Source: Pigmentiphaga litoralis
GTDB lineage: Bacteria > Pseudomonadota > Gammaproteobacteria > Burkholderiales > Burkholderiaceae_B
DNA: 64,000 nt
NCBI RefSeq assembly: GCF_014651835.1
Contig: NZ_BMXQ01000001.1
Coordinates: 186,001 to 250,000 of the forward strand
Direction: 5' to 3'
Part shown: one piece after another, positions 10,131 to 18,972 of the stretch
How the letters are laid out: the number at the start of each line of letters is the position of its first letter
Numbering within the stretch: position 1 is the first letter of the stretch
Notes under the pieces: model-generated
The model's database searches: none
What the model saw: only the letters and a program-made list of their open reading frames with translations
What the model was told of the DNA's origin: nothing
Made by a program: the position numbers and the translations under genes

Positions 10131-10221
10131 CGGTTGCAAGCCGCGGTTGCGAGCCCCGGTTGTAAGCTCCGGTTGCAAGCCCCGGTTGTAAGCTCCGATT
10201 GCCAGCCCCGGCGGTAAACGG
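10131..10221. repeat. 13-bp tandem repeat, 7 units
   Basis: Seven contiguous 13-bp units beginning CGGTTGCAAGCCG, with consensus CGGTTGYAAGCYC. Units 1-5 are close; units 6 and 7 are degenerate. It starts 17 bp after the sppA stop codon, in the spacer between convergent genes. It has no hairpin symmetry, so it is not a terminator. Confidence 0.9.
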
Positions 10222-10256
10222 CCACCGCGCCTGAAGCGTTCCAGGCCCGCGCCGGT

Positions 10257-10979
10257 TCAGGTTCCCTTGGGCCGCGCCAGGTACAGGAACAGGGTGGGCT
10301 GCTTGTCCAGCGCCGGCGCCGGCCGGCTCTTCCAGGCCGATACCGGGTGCGTCTGGACCCATTCCTCGTCGGTTGTCAGCGAACGCGCCACGCACAGCAG
10401 CGTATCGCCGCGCAGCCCGTCGATCAGCGTCTGGAACATCGCGCCATTGCGGTAGGGCGTCTCGATCAGCAGTTGCGTCTGGTCGTGCCGTGCCGACAGG
10501 GCCTCCCACTCCTTGAGCTGTTTCAGCCGTTCGGCCGCGTCCACCGGCGCATAGCCGTGAAAAGCAAAGCGCTGCCCGTCCAGGCCACTGGCCATCAGGC
10601 CCAGCAGGATGGATGACGGGCCGACCCACGGCCGTACCTGGATACCCATTGCATGGGCCGCCCGGGCCACCGTTGCGCCCGGGTCCGCCACCGCCGGGCA
10701 GCCGGCTTCGGATACCAGTCCGATCTCGCCTCCCTTCGCGATCGGCGCGAGCCAGGCGCGGATGTCCTCGGCGCGGGCCTTCTGGTCCAGGGTGTGGATG
10801 GTGATTTCCTGCAGCGGGCGGACCGTGCCGATCGCCTTCAGGAAGGCACGCGCCGTCTTGGCGTTCTCGGCTATATACGTATCCAGCCGGCCGGCCAGCG
10901 TGCGAACTTCTGCCGGCAGCCAGCGTTCCGGTGGTGCGTTGCCCAGCGATACGGGAATCAGATGCAGAATGCCGCTCAC
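10257..10979 (-). CDS. SAM-dependent methyltransferase, tetrapyrrole methylase/RsmI-like family
   Basis: 240-aa methylase of the tetrapyrrole-methylase (COG0313-like) fold. Visible features are the N-terminal strand with HLIPVSLGNAPPE, the SEAGCPAVADPGATVARAAH motif characteristic of the RsmI/cobalamin methylase family, the PSSILLGLMASGL segment, and ETPYRN. It is shorter and more divergent than true RsmI, which 2'-O-methylates C1402 of 16S rRNA, so it is better treated as a paralogue with unknown substrate. Its ATG overlaps the maf stop by 4 bp, so it is the second gene of a two-gene minus-strand operon. It converges with sppA. Confidence 0.8.
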   Translation of the reverse strand: MSGILHLIPVSLGNAPPERWLPAEVRTLAGRLDTYIAENAKTARAFLKAIGTVRPLQEITIHTLDQKARAEDIRAWLAPIAKGGEIGLVSEAGCPAVADPGATVARAAHAMGIQVRPWVGPSSILLGLMASGLDGQRFAFHGYAPVDAAERLKQLKEWEALSARHDQTQLLIETPYRNGAMFQTLIDGLRGDTLLCVARSLTTDEEWVQTHPVSAWKSRPAPALDKQPTLFLYLARPKGT

Positions 10980-11596
10980 GCCGCGTCTCCAGAAAAAAGG
11001 TGGTCCAGCGGGTCCAGGCCGAACTGCGCCAGCAGCCGCGTGGTCGCGATCAATGGCAGGCCGATCAAGGCAGTCGGGTCATCGCTGTCGATCCGTTCCA
11101 TCAGCGCAATGCCCAGGGCTTCGGCCTTGGCGCTGCCCGCCGTGTCATAGGGCGTTTCAGCCAGCAGGTAGGCGGTCAGCGCACGATCGGACAGCGACCG
11201 GAGACGGCAGCGGGTGTCGACCACGGCGGTGCGCACCGTGACGCCGTCGTCGACGGCCAGCGCCGTGTGGAAGCTGACATTCTTGCCCTGCATGGACTGC
11301 AGCTGAGCCAGGGCTGCGTCAAAGCTGCCGGGTTTGCCGATCGGATCGCCATCGATGGTCGCCACCTGATCGGACCCGATGACGACGCTGCCGGGGTGAA
11401 GCGTGGCCACGGCACGCGCCTTGGCGCAGGCCAGGCGCAGCGACAGGTCGACCGGTGATTCGCCCGGGTGTGGCGTTTCGTCCACGCCCGGCGAGACGAC
11501 AGAAAAGGGCAGCCGCAGGCGCTCGAGCAGTTCGCGCCGGTAAATTGACGTGGATGCCAGGATGAGCGGGCGGGGCAGGGGAGTAGGAGTGGCCAT
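10976..11596 (-). CDS. yceF: Maf-family nucleotide pyrophosphatase, YceF type
   Basis: House-cleaning nucleoside triphosphate pyrophosphatase (206 aa). The N-terminal signature LILASTSIYRRELLERLRLPF with the following DETPHPGE fits the YceF (m7GTP pyrophosphatase) branch rather than the dTTP/UTP branch. SDQVATIDGDPIGKPG and the later YDTAGSAKAEALG block are the remaining family motifs. The divergent neighbours yceD-rpmF-plsX are the standard context of yceF. It is co-transcribed with the downstream methyltransferase by a 4-bp overlap. Confidence 0.9.
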   Translation of the reverse strand: MATPTPLPRPLILASTSIYRRELLERLRLPFSVVSPGVDETPHPGESPVDLSLRLACAKARAVATLHPGSVVIGSDQVATIDGDPIGKPGSFDAALAQLQSMQGKNVSFHTALAVDDGVTVRTAVVDTRCRLRSLSDRALTAYLLAETPYDTAGSAKAEALGIALMERIDSDDPTALIGLPLIATTRLLAQFGLDPLDHLFSGDAA

Positions 11597-11623
11597 GAAT
11601 CAGGGTTTTGCCCGGGTAAGTGT

Positions 11624-11653
11624 TTGACTCGCTTGGATTTTCCACGCTATTAT
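11624..11653 (+). promoter_or_regulatory. Strong sigma-70-type promoter
   Basis: TTGACT (11624-11629), an 18-bp spacer, then TATTAT (11648-11653). This is the best housekeeping promoter match in the window. It points toward yceD, whose start is about 385 bp away, implying a long untranslated leader or an unannotated small transcript. Confidence 0.65.
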
Positions 11654-11775
11654 CCAACGTTTTCCCGGCGGGCTTTTGCGCTTGGGAACGCGCTGGCGGC
11701 GAGAGGTCGCATCGAATAGCAGTTGTCTGGCACGCCGAGCTGATCCGGCAAGCCCATCGCCAGTCGACCAAGGCT

Positions 11776-11831
11776 GGCGCCAGTACATTGGCACCGGCAG
11801 GTCGGCACCAGTACATCGGCATCAGTACGGA
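11776..11831. repeat. 14-bp tandem repeat, 4 units
   Basis: Four contiguous 14-bp units resembling GGCACCAGTACATC. The first and third are nearly identical; the second and fourth are diverged. They lie in the presumed leader between the promoter at 11624 and yceD. Confidence 0.75.
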
Positions 11832-12037
11832 AGCGCCCGCCAGGCAGCACGTTGGCACCCGGCTTTGAATGAAGCCCCTGTCACCAGATCCACACTACGG
11901 AATTTCACACCACGCATCGATCGATTGCAGTGCGCGGACTGCGGGCAGGCCTTGAATGATGGGCCTTAGCTTGAACCCAGGCCTTGAATGACCCAGACCG
12001 CAGGGCGATCGATATTGATGCGACGTGACAAGCAGCC

Positions 12038-12673
12038 ATGAGCAAGCACGATAATTTCAGCGATTCCGACGACGCGCCTTCGCCCGAGCAATTGGCGGCA
12101 GCGGTCGCGCCGGGACGTTACATCGACGCCTTCGAGTTTGTGCGGCTTGGCAAGTCGACCCAGGGTAACGCTCCCATTACGTGGTTCGAGCGACTGGTGG
12201 AAGACATGCCCGAGCAGGAACCGGGCGCCATGGTGTCGTGGTCGGCCCACGCCGACAAGGGCCCGCTGGGCGAGCCCCTGATCGTTCTTGGGGTCGATAC
12301 GGTTCTGACCGTACAATGCGAGCGCTGCCTGGGTCCGATGCCGGTGCATCTGGCGTCCGAAGTGCCGCTGCATGTGGTCGAGACTGAAGCCGAGCTTGAC
12401 GATCCTGACAGCTTCGATGTGTCGGAACTCGACGCCTTCGAGGCGGGCGAGGCCTTCGACAAGGTGCTTGGCACCCGCAAGTTCGACTTGTTCGAACAGG
12501 TCGAAGACGAGCTGATCCTCTGCGTTCCGTACGTCCCCAAGCATGACGTGTGCCCCGAAGGCGCATTGCCGCCGGGCTTGGGCGCCGACGAGAGCGGCAA
12601 TGACGACGAACGCGAGCCGTCGCCTTTTGCGGCGTTGGCGAAATTGAAAGGCAAGCCCGACCTGGCGAGTTGA
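12038..12673 (+). CDS. yceD: YceD/DUF177 large-ribosomal-subunit accumulation protein
   Basis: 211-aa DUF177 protein, linked in bacteria and plastids to 23S rRNA accumulation. Family features are the FVRLGKSTQGNAPITWFERL N-terminal region, a CxxC pair in VQCERCLGPMPVHL, the acidic middle (VETEAELDDPDSFDVSELD), and the FDLFEQVEDELILCVPYVPKH block with a following CPEG. It sits directly upstream of rpmF (L32), the conserved arrangement in Proteobacteria. The 280-bp gap to rpmF holds only a weak promoter candidate. Confidence 0.9.
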   Translation: MSKHDNFSDSDDAPSPEQLAAAVAPGRYIDAFEFVRLGKSTQGNAPITWFERLVEDMPEQEPGAMVSWSAHADKGPLGEPLIVLGVDTVLTVQCERCLGPMPVHLASEVPLHVVETEAELDDPDSFDVSELDAFEAGEAFDKVLGTRKFDLFEQVEDELILCVPYVPKHDVCPEGALPPGLGADESGNDDEREPSPFAALAKLKGKPDLAS

Positions 12674-12917
12674 GCCAGGCAGGCAGCCGTGCCGGGGCAC
12701 CATCCCCTGGCGGATGTCCAGAATTTGTCCGTAGCGCGGCACCGCAGGTGGCACACCTGCGATGCATGGCGATGCGGGTCGATGCAGTGCAGTTGCAGTA
12801 TGTAGTTGACGTTGGGTCCAAAGAACGGTGTGTCGGGCAAGCCTGCGCAGGCCACCGTTATCTTCATTGAAAGCAGGTATCAGAACTCGCGACGGCATGA
12901 CCTGAGCCGATATGGCT

Positions 12918-12923
12918 TACAAT
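12918..12923 (+). promoter_or_regulatory. Putative -10 element upstream of rpmF
   Basis: TACAAT 29 bp upstream of the rpmF start codon. The -35 region (ATGACC at 12897-12902, 15 bp away) is poor. It may give rpmF a promoter of its own in addition to read-through from yceD. Confidence 0.35.
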
Positions 12924-12952
12924 GCGCGCGCCGTTCCAAGGAGTCATCTAAC

Positions 12953-13135
12953 ATGGCCGTTCAGCAAAACAAGAAGTCGCCTTCCAAGCGTGGCATGCAC
13001 CGTGCACACGATTTCCTGACCAACCCGCCGACCGCTACCGAAGCGACGACGGGCGAGACGCACCTGCGTCATCACATCAGCCCTAACGGTTTCTACCGTG
13101 GTCGCAAGATCTTCAAGACCAAGAACGACGAGTGA
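12953..13135 (+). CDS. rpmF: 50S ribosomal protein L32
   Basis: 60-aa ribosomal protein bL32. It starts [20 protein letters not shown] and continues [14 protein letters not shown], both family hallmarks. The first Met after the ribosome binding site AAGGAG (12937-12942) is used; an in-frame extension upstream does not look coding. The zinc-binding cysteines found in some L32 proteins are absent (the C-minus form). It lies in the usual place between yceD and plsX. Confidence 0.97.
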   Translation: MAVQQNKKSPSKRGMHRAHDFLTNPPTATEATTGETHLRHHISPNGFYRGRKIFKTKNDE

Positions 13136-13196
13136 TGATTGACGGCCCCAGGGGGCAAGTCCTTGTTATGAGACTAGTCCCGACAGGGCCGTTACT

Positions 13197-13249
13197 CAGG
13201 GGTGGATTGCGGATCGTCGCAAGACATATGCATCGGCATTTCACCCCTG
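13197..13249 (+). other. Inverted repeat between rpmF and plsX
   Basis: CAGGGGTG (13197-13204) and CACCCCTG (13242-13249) form a perfect 8-bp stem extendable by two pairs. A T6 run follows at 13265-13270, but 15 nt beyond the stem, so this is a poor intrinsic terminator and possibly a processing or attenuation structure. Confidence 0.35.
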
Positions 13250-13293
13250 GGCACTTGCGAATCCTTTTTTCAGGGTTTGTCTGCTCCGTCGGC

Positions 13294-13299
13294 TATAGT
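13294..13299 (+). promoter_or_regulatory. Putative -10 element for plsX operon
   Basis: TATAGT about 27-32 bp upstream of the plsX start, without a good -35. Tentative. Confidence 0.3.
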
Positions 13300-13325
13300 G
13301 GCCGGAAGCAGGCTTTTCTGTGTCC

Positions 13326-14492
13326 ATGGCTATGATCCGAATCGCGATCGATTGCATGGGTGGCGATTTTGGCCTTCCTGTGACAATTCCGGCCGCGCTG
13401 GCGTTTTGCGACCGTCAACCCGACGTGCGCTTGCTCCTGACCGGTCTCCCCGACCAAATCGAAGCACGGCTGGCGGAATGCGGCGCAACGGCGTCGCAGC
13501 GCGAGCGGCTGACGATCGTTCCTGCGTCCGAAGTCGTGACGATGGACGACAAGGTCGAAGTGGCCCTGCGTCGCAAGAAGGATTCATCGATGCGGGTCGC
13601 CGCGGCCCAGGTGCGGGATGGCCTGGCCGACGCGTGCGTCTCCGCCGGCAACACCGGCGCCTGGATGGCGATTTCGCGGTTCGTGCTCAAGACGCTGGAC
13701 GGCATCGATCGTCCGGCGATCGCCAAGGCGATCCCCAACCAGGCCGGCCGCAAGACCGTGGTGCTCGATCTGGGCGCCAACGTCGATTGCACCGCCGAAC
13801 ATCTGCTTCAGTTTGCCATTCTCGGATCCGCCATGATGTCCGCCGTCGGGCACGTCGAGCGGCCGAGCGTGGGCCTGCTCAATATCGGCGAAGAAGCCAT
13901 CAAGGGCAACGAAGTCGTCAAGCAGGCGTCCGAACTGTTGCGCGCCAGTTCCCTGAATTTCCACGGCAACGTGGAAGGCAATGACATCTACAAGGGCACG
14001 GTCGACGTGATCGTCTGCGACGGCTTCGTCGGCAATGTCGTGCTCAAGGCTTCCGAAGGAATGGCCCGCCTGCTTGGCGGCTTCCTGAAAGAAGAATTCA
14101 CGCGTTCCTTCTTCTCGCTTCTGATGGCGTCGGTGGCCCGTCCGGTGCTCAACCGCTTTCGCGGCCGCGTCGACCCCCGCCGGTACAACGGCGCGTCGCT
14201 GCTCGGCCTGCGGGGCGTGGTGATCAAGAGCCACGGTTCGGCCGACGCCCATTCGTTTGAATGGGCCTTGCGCGACGCCTATGACGCCGTGTCGACCGGC
14301 CTGCTGGCCAAGACGACCCAGGCCGTGCAGCAGCTGACACGCGTGCAGGATGCCACGGCAACGGCCGCCACCGCGCCGGCCACCGCGGCGGCACCTGCCG
14401 CCGTGGCGCCGTCGCCCGTACCGTCGGCAGCCCCCTCAGCAGCGACTCCGGCGGCAACGCTGGAGACTTCCACGCACGGAGATAATGCATGA
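13326..14492 (+). CDS. plsX: Phosphate acyltransferase PlsX
   Basis: Converts acyl-ACP and phosphate to acyl-phosphate for phospholipid synthesis. 388 aa from ATG 13326; GTG 13320 (best spaced from the AGCAGG at 13307-13312) and ATG 13332 are in-frame alternatives. Motifs are [68 protein letters not shown] and [15 protein letters not shown]. The last 45 residues or so are a low-complexity Ala/Pro/Thr tail not found in most PlsX proteins. This kind of tail recurs in several genes of this window. It overlaps fabH by 4 bp. Confidence 0.95.
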   Translation: MAMIRIAIDCMGGDFGLPVTIPAALAFCDRQPDVRLLLTGLPDQIEARLAECGATASQRERLTIVPASEVVTMDDKVEVALRRKKDSSMRVAAAQVRDGLADACVSAGNTGAWMAISRFVLKTLDGIDRPAIAKAIPNQAGRKTVVLDLGANVDCTAEHLLQFAILGSAMMSAVGHVERPSVGLLNIGEEAIKGNEVVKQASELLRASSLNFHGNVEGNDIYKGTVDVIVCDGFVGNVVLKASEGMARLLGGFLKEEFTRSFFSLLMASVARPVLNRFRGRVDPRRYNGASLLGLRGVVIKSHGSADAHSFEWALRDAYDAVSTGLLAKTTQAVQQLTRVQDATATAATAPATAAAPAAVAPSPVPSAAPSAATPAATLETSTHGDNA

Positions 14493-15505
14493 GTGCAACC
14501 GCGTCCGACTTCGCCCGGGCCGCCGCGCCCGCGCGCTGGTCGAAGATTGTCGGCACCGGCAGCTTCCTGCCCGAGCGCGTCGTGACGAACGACCAGCTCG
14601 CCGCGGAACTTGCCGAACGGGGCATCGAGACATCCGACCAGTGGATCGTCGAGCGTACCGGTATTCGCCAGCGGCATCTGGCTGAGAAAGGCGTGACCTC
14701 CAGCGAACTCGGCTTCGAGGCGTGCGTGCGCGCTCTGGCCGACGCCGGTGTCGATGCGTCCGAGGTCGATCTCATCATCGTTGCGACCTCCACCCCCGAT
14801 TTCGTCTTTCCCAGTACGGCCTGCCTGATCCAGGCAAAGCTGGGCGCATCGAACGCCGCGGCCTTCGACGTGCAGGCCGTGTGCAGCGGGTTCGTGTACG
14901 CACTGACTACCGCCGACAGCTTCATCCAGGCAGGTCGCGCCAAGTGCGCGCTGGTGATCGGGACCGAAGTCTTCTCGCGCATCCTGGACTGGAACGACCG
15001 CGGCACCTGTGTGCTGTTCGGTGACGGCGCGGGCGCAGTGGTCCTGCGGGCATCGAACGAACCTGGCGTGCTGTCGGCCAAGCTCCATTCCGACGGCAGC
15101 CAGATGAAGATCCTGTGTGCCGCCGGCAACGTCGCCTATGGCGAAGTCACGGGCGACCCCTTCCTGCGGATGGAAGGGCAGGCCGTCTTCAAGCAGGCCG
15201 TCACGGTCCTGGACAAGGTGGCGCGCGAAGTCTGCGACGAAGCCAATGTCAGTCTCGACAGCGTCGACTGGCTGATCCCGCACCAGGCCAACGTCCGTAT
15301 CCTGAATTCCACCGCGCGCAAGCTGGGTATCCCGCTGGAGCGCGTGGTCGTGACCGTCGACAGCCATGCCAACACGTCGGCCGCCAGCGTGCCGCTGGCG
15401 CTCGACGTCGCGCGCCGTGACGGCCGCATCCAGCCGGGCCAGCTCGTCATGCTGCAAGGCGTGGGCGGCGGCTTCACCTGGGGCGCCGTGCTGGCCCGCA
15501 TGTAG
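14489..15505 (+). CDS. fabH: Beta-ketoacyl-ACP synthase III
   Basis: Initiates fatty acid synthesis by condensing acetyl-CoA with malonyl-ACP (338 aa). The catalytic triad is visible: Cys in [14 protein letters not shown], His in [12 protein letters not shown], and Asn in [13 protein letters not shown]. The N-terminal block [17 protein letters not shown] and the GDGAGAVVL glycine loop are canonical. It is about 15 residues longer at the N-terminus than E. coli FabH. ATGA overlap with plsX. Confidence 0.96.
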   Translation: MSATASDFARAAAPARWSKIVGTGSFLPERVVTNDQLAAELAERGIETSDQWIVERTGIRQRHLAEKGVTSSELGFEACVRALADAGVDASEVDLIIVATSTPDFVFPSTACLIQAKLGASNAAAFDVQAVCSGFVYALTTADSFIQAGRAKCALVIGTEVFSRILDWNDRGTCVLFGDGAGAVVLRASNEPGVLSAKLHSDGSQMKILCAAGNVAYGEVTGDPFLRMEGQAVFKQAVTVLDKVAREVCDEANVSLDSVDWLIPHQANVRILNSTARKLGIPLERVVVTVDSHANTSAASVPLALDVARRDGRIQPGQLVMLQGVGGGFTWGAVLARM

Positions 15506-15533
15506 AACCAGAACGACACGGAATCGTCATTAC

Positions 15534-16481
15534 ATGAAAATCGCATTTGTATTTCCGGGCCAGGGCTCGCAAGCCGTCGGCATGCTCAATGGCTTTGCCG
15601 GCAATGACGCCGTCCAGGACGTCGTGACCCGCGCCAGCGCCGCGCTGGGCGATGACCTGGGCAAGCTCATGGCCGAAGGCCCGGCCGACCAGCTGAACCT
15701 GACCACCTTCACCCAGCCCGTCATGCTGACGGCCGGCGTGGCGTTCTACGCCGCCTGGCGCGCCGCGGGCGGCCCGGTGCCCGCACTGGTCGCCGGCCAC
15801 AGCCTGGGCGAATACGCCGCACTGGTGGCTGCCGGCAGCCTGACGCTCGAAGACGCCGTGCGCCTGGTGCGCGTGCGCGCCGACGCCATGCAGTCGGCCG
15901 TACCGGTCGGCACCGGCGGCATGGCCGCCATTCTTGGCCTGGACGACGATACCGTGCGTCTGGCCTGCAGCGCCGCCGCCGACGACGAGATCGTCGAAGC
16001 CGTCAATTTCAATGCCCCGGCCCAGGTCGTGATCGCCGGCCACAAGGCCGCCGTGGAACGTGCCTGCGAAGCCGCCAAGGCCGCAGGCGCCAAGCGCGCC
16101 TTGCCGCTGCCGGTGTCGGCGCCGTTCCATTCGAGCCTGATGCAGCCTGCGGCTGAGGTCCTGGCCAAGGCCCTGGCCGAGATCGAGGTCAAGCGCCCGA
16201 TGATTCCGGTTCTGAACAACGTCGACGTCGCTACGCCCGACGAACCGGCCGCGATCGTGGATGCGTTGACGCGCCAGGCCTGGCACCCGGTACGCTGGGT
16301 CGAGACGATCCAGGCCATGAAGGAAGCGGGCGTGACCCACATCGTCGAATGCGGCCCGGGCAAGGTGCTCGCCGGCCTGGTCAAGCGTATCGACAGCAGC
16401 ATGGTCGGCCTGGCCATCACCGACGAGGCCTCGCTGGCCGCCGCGCTGGCCGCGGTGAACACGCCGGATGCGGCCGCCTGA
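15534..16481 (+). CDS. fabD: Malonyl CoA-ACP transacylase
   Basis: Loads malonyl groups onto ACP (315 aa). The start ATG 15534 gives the canonical MKIAFVFPGQGSQAVGML. The nucleophile Ser lies in VAGHSLGEYAALVAAGSL, and the catalytic His is in LPVSAPFHSSLM. The C-terminal ECGPGKVLAGLVKRI is typical. It lies 28 bp after fabH and 22 bp before fabG, within one operon. Confidence 0.96.
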   Translation: MKIAFVFPGQGSQAVGMLNGFAGNDAVQDVVTRASAALGDDLGKLMAEGPADQLNLTTFTQPVMLTAGVAFYAAWRAAGGPVPALVAGHSLGEYAALVAAGSLTLEDAVRLVRVRADAMQSAVPVGTGGMAAILGLDDDTVRLACSAAADDEIVEAVNFNAPAQVVIAGHKAAVERACEAAKAAGAKRALPLPVSAPFHSSLMQPAAEVLAKALAEIEVKRPMIPVLNNVDVATPDEPAAIVDALTRQAWHPVRWVETIQAMKEAGVTHIVECGPGKVLAGLVKRIDSSMVGLAITDEASLAAALAAVNTPDAAA

Positions 16482-16503
16482 TCTCGATTACAAGGAAAAG
16501 AAC

Positions 16504-17244
16504 ATGGATTTGCAGGACAAGGTCGCGCTGGTTACCGGCGCATCGCGGGGGATCGGCAAGGCCATCGCCGCGGAACTGGCGGCGCGCGGCGCCTGCGTGA
16601 TCGGCACCGCCACCAGCGAAGCCGGTGCCCAGGGCATCACCGAAGCGCTGGCCGGCAAGAACGGCAGCCGCGGTGTCGTGCTGGAAGTCAATGACGCCGC
16701 CGCCGTCGAAGCGCTGATCGACGCGCTGGGCAAGGAGTCGGGCGGCCCGCACATTCTCGTCAATAATGCCGGCATCACCCGCGATACGCTTGCAATGCGC
16801 ATGAAGGACGACGACTGGTCGGCCGTCATCGACACCAACCTCAGCGCCGTTTTCCGCTTGTCCCGTGGGGTCATGCGGGGGATGATGAAGGCCAAATGGG
16901 GCCGCATCGTCAACGTCACGTCGGTGGTGGGCGCCAGCGGCAATGCAGGCCAGGCCAACTACGCGGCGGCCAAGGCGGGTGTGGCAGGACTGACACGCGC
17001 GCTGGCTCGCGAACTCGGCAGCCGGAACATTACCGTAAACTGCGTGGCGCCTGGCTTCATCGATACCGACATGACCAAGTCGCTGGGCGATACCCAGACC
17101 AGCGCGTTGTTGGGCCAGATTCCGCTGGGCCGCCTTGGCCGCCCCGAAGATATCGCCCACGCCGTTGCCTATCTGGCGTCGCCGGCGGCAGGGTATGTGA
17201 CCGGTACCGAGCTGCATGTCAACGGCGGCATGTACATGAACTAA
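16504..17244 (+). CDS. fabG: 3-oxoacyl-ACP reductase
   Basis: NADPH-dependent short-chain dehydrogenase of fatty acid elongation (246 aa). It starts MDLQDKVALVTGASRGIGKA with the TGxxxGIG cofactor motif. NNAGITRD, the Ser in VTSVVGASGNAGQ, and the YxxxK motif in NYAAAKAG form the catalytic tetrad region. The C-terminus ends in the usual TGTELHVNGGMYM. A ribosome binding site AAGGAAAAG precedes the ATG. acpP follows after 109 bp with its own promoter. Confidence 0.96.
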   Translation: MDLQDKVALVTGASRGIGKAIAAELAARGACVIGTATSEAGAQGITEALAGKNGSRGVVLEVNDAAAVEALIDALGKESGGPHILVNNAGITRDTLAMRMKDDDWSAVIDTNLSAVFRLSRGVMRGMMKAKWGRIVNVTSVVGASGNAGQANYAAAKAGVAGLTRALARELGSRNITVNCVAPGFIDTDMTKSLGDTQTSALLGQIPLGRLGRPEDIAHAVAYLASPAAGYVTGTELHVNGGMYMN

Positions 17245-17292
17245 GTTACCGCATATTGCATCCGCGATATGTATTTGTCCCGGCCGGCCCGC

Positions 17293-17319
17293 TTGATCCC
17301 AGGCGAGCTTGGCTATAAT
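17293..17319 (+). promoter_or_regulatory. Promoter for acpP
   Basis: Perfect -10 TATAAT at 17314-17319, with TTGATC at 17293-17298 as the best -35 (15-bp spacer). It lies 35 bp upstream of acpP. A separate promoter for acpP fits its high cellular demand. Confidence 0.6.
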
Positions 17320-17353
17320 CAGTAAGATAAATAGACCCTTTTGGAGGATCTCC

Positions 17354-17593
17354 ATGGATAGCATCGAACAGCGCGTCAAGAAGATCGTCGCTGAGCAGCT
17401 CGGCGTCAACGAAGCCGAGATCAAGAACGAATCTTCTTTTGTCGACGACCTCGGTGCCGATTCGCTCGATATGGTTGAGCTCGTGATGGCCCTCGAAGAC
17501 GAATTCGAAACCGAGATTCCAGACGAAGAAGCCGAGAAGATCACGACTGTTCAACAGGCGATCGACTACGTCAGCTCGAACATCAAGAAGTAA
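17354..17593 (+). CDS. acpP: Acyl carrier protein
   Basis: 79-aa acidic carrier of growing acyl chains. The phosphopantetheine attachment Ser is in [20 protein letters not shown]. The start is [18 protein letters not shown], with ribosome binding site TTGGAGGATC six bases away. It has its own promoter and is followed by a strong terminator, so it is probably made in large amounts as a monocistronic RNA in addition to operon read-through. The holo form is made by AcpS, encoded about 12.5 kb downstream. Confidence 0.98.
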   Translation: MDSIEQRVKKIVAEQLGVNEAEIKNESSFVDDLGADSLDMVELVMALEDEFETEIPDEEAEKITTVQQAIDYVSSNIKK

Positions 17594-17617
17594 GCATCCG
17601 TCATTCACATGACAGGG

Positions 17618-17646
17618 GGCGGCCCGTTGGCCGCCTTCATCTTTTT
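17618..17646 (+). terminator. Intrinsic terminator after acpP
   Basis: GGCGGCC (17618-17624), loop CGTT, GGCCGCC (17629-17635), then TTCATCTTTTT. Good rho-independent structure 25 bp past the acpP stop. Confidence 0.8.
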
Positions 17647-17741
17647 ATTGCGGCTCGGCCGCGCGCGGCCTCATTCCCGTCTCTGGCGGTTTGGGCTGTT
17701 GCCGAACGCGCTTTTTTCTCCGCGCACTTGAGGAGTCTTCA

Positions 17742-18971
17742 GTGAAGCGACGCGTCGTCATCACCGGCCTCGGTATCGTTTCCCCAGTGGGCAACGACAT
17801 CGCTACTGCATGGGACAACATCGTCAACGGCCGGTCCGGCATCGACCGTATCACCCGTTTCGACAGCACCGACTTCAACTGCCATATCGCGGGTGAAGTC
17901 AAGAATTTCGACCTGGCCAAGTACCTGTCCACCAAAGAAGCCCGTCAAATGGATACCTTCATCCATTACGGCGTGGCAGCAGGCGTCCAGGCATGGGAAG
18001 ACAGCGGCCTGACGGTCACCGAAGAAAACGCCGATCGTATCGGTGTGGTCGTCGGCTCCGGCATTGGCGGTCTGCCTCGCATCGAAGAGACCCACCAGGA
18101 ATTCGTGGACCGTGGTCCGCGAAAGATTTCCCCGTTTTTCGTGCCCGCGTCGATCATCAACATGATCTCGGGGCAGATCTCCATCCGCTACGGCATGAAA
18201 GGGCCGAACTATTCGATCGTGTCCGCATGCACGACCGGCCTGCACTGCATCGGTGATGCCGGCCGCCTGATCGAGTATGGCGACGCCGACATCATGCTGG
18301 CGGGTGGTGCGGAATCGACCGTGTCGCCCCTGGGTATCGGGGGTTTCGCTTCGGCCCGCGCGCTGTCGACCCGCAATGAGGATCCGACCACGGCTTCGCG
18401 TCCCTGGGACAAGGATCGTGACGGCTTCGTGCTGGGCGAAGGCGCCGGCGTGCTGGTGCTTGAAGAATACGAACACGCCAAGGCGCGTGGCGCCCGGATC
18501 TACGGCGAACTGGCAGGCTACGGCATGAGCGCCGACGCCTATCACATTACCTCGCCCGATCGTGACGGCCCCCGCCGCGGCATTCAGAACGCGCTGCGCA
18601 ATGGCGGCTTCAACGGCGACGAAGTGCAGTACGTGAACGCGCACGGCACCTCGACCCCGCTGGGCGACCGGAACGAAACCGAAGCGATCAAGCTGGCGTT
18701 CGGCGACCACGCCAAGAAACTCGTCATCAATTCGACCAAGTCGATGACGGGCCACTTGCTGGGCGCCGCGGGCGGTATCGAAGCGGTGTTCACGGCGTTG
18801 GCCGTGCACCATCAGATCTCGCCCCCGACGATCAATATCTTCAACCAGGACCCCGACTGCGATCTCGACTACTGCGCGAACGAAGCCCGGAAGATGAACA
18901 TCGACGTGGCGATTTCGAATTCGTTCGGCTTCGGTGGCACCAACGGCACCATGATCGTGCGTAAGGTCTGA
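17742..18971 (+). CDS. fabF: Beta-ketoacyl-ACP synthase II
   Basis: Condensing enzyme for chain elongation (409 aa). GTG 17742 is chosen over upstream in-frame codons because AGGAG (17731-17735) sits six bases before it and the protein then begins KRRVVITGLGIVSPVG as in FabF. The active-site Cys is in SIVSACTTGLHCIGDAGR, the two His are in NAHGTSTPLGDRNE and GHLLGAAGGIEAVF, and the C-terminal NSFGFGGTNGT loop is intact. It follows the acpP terminator. Confidence 0.96.
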   Translation: MKRRVVITGLGIVSPVGNDIATAWDNIVNGRSGIDRITRFDSTDFNCHIAGEVKNFDLAKYLSTKEARQMDTFIHYGVAAGVQAWEDSGLTVTEENADRIGVVVGSGIGGLPRIEETHQEFVDRGPRKISPFFVPASIINMISGQISIRYGMKGPNYSIVSACTTGLHCIGDAGRLIEYGDADIMLAGGAESTVSPLGIGGFASARALSTRNEDPTTASRPWDKDRDGFVLGEGAGVLVLEEYEHAKARGARIYGELAGYGMSADAYHITSPDRDGPRRGIQNALRNGGFNGDEVQYVNAHGTSTPLGDRNETEAIKLAFGDHAKKLVINSTKSMTGHLLGAAGGIEAVFTALAVHHQISPPTINIFNQDPDCDLDYCANEARKMNIDVAISNSFGFGGTNGTMIVRKV

Positions 18972-18972
18972 T

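Larger units (their letters stand above)
11597..12037. other. 441-bp spacer maf / yceD
   Basis: No supported protein gene. It contains the promoter at 11624-11653, a 14-bp tandem repeat (11776-11831), and a direct repeat of CAGGCCTTGAATGA at 11946-11959 and 11978-11991. The short open frames seen here share the repeats and have no ribosome binding site or recognisable product. Confidence 0.6.

Noticed and set aside
11620-11868. Small protein gene in the maf-yceD spacer
   Set aside because: It starts upstream of the promoter -10, has no ribosome binding site and runs through the 14-bp repeat.
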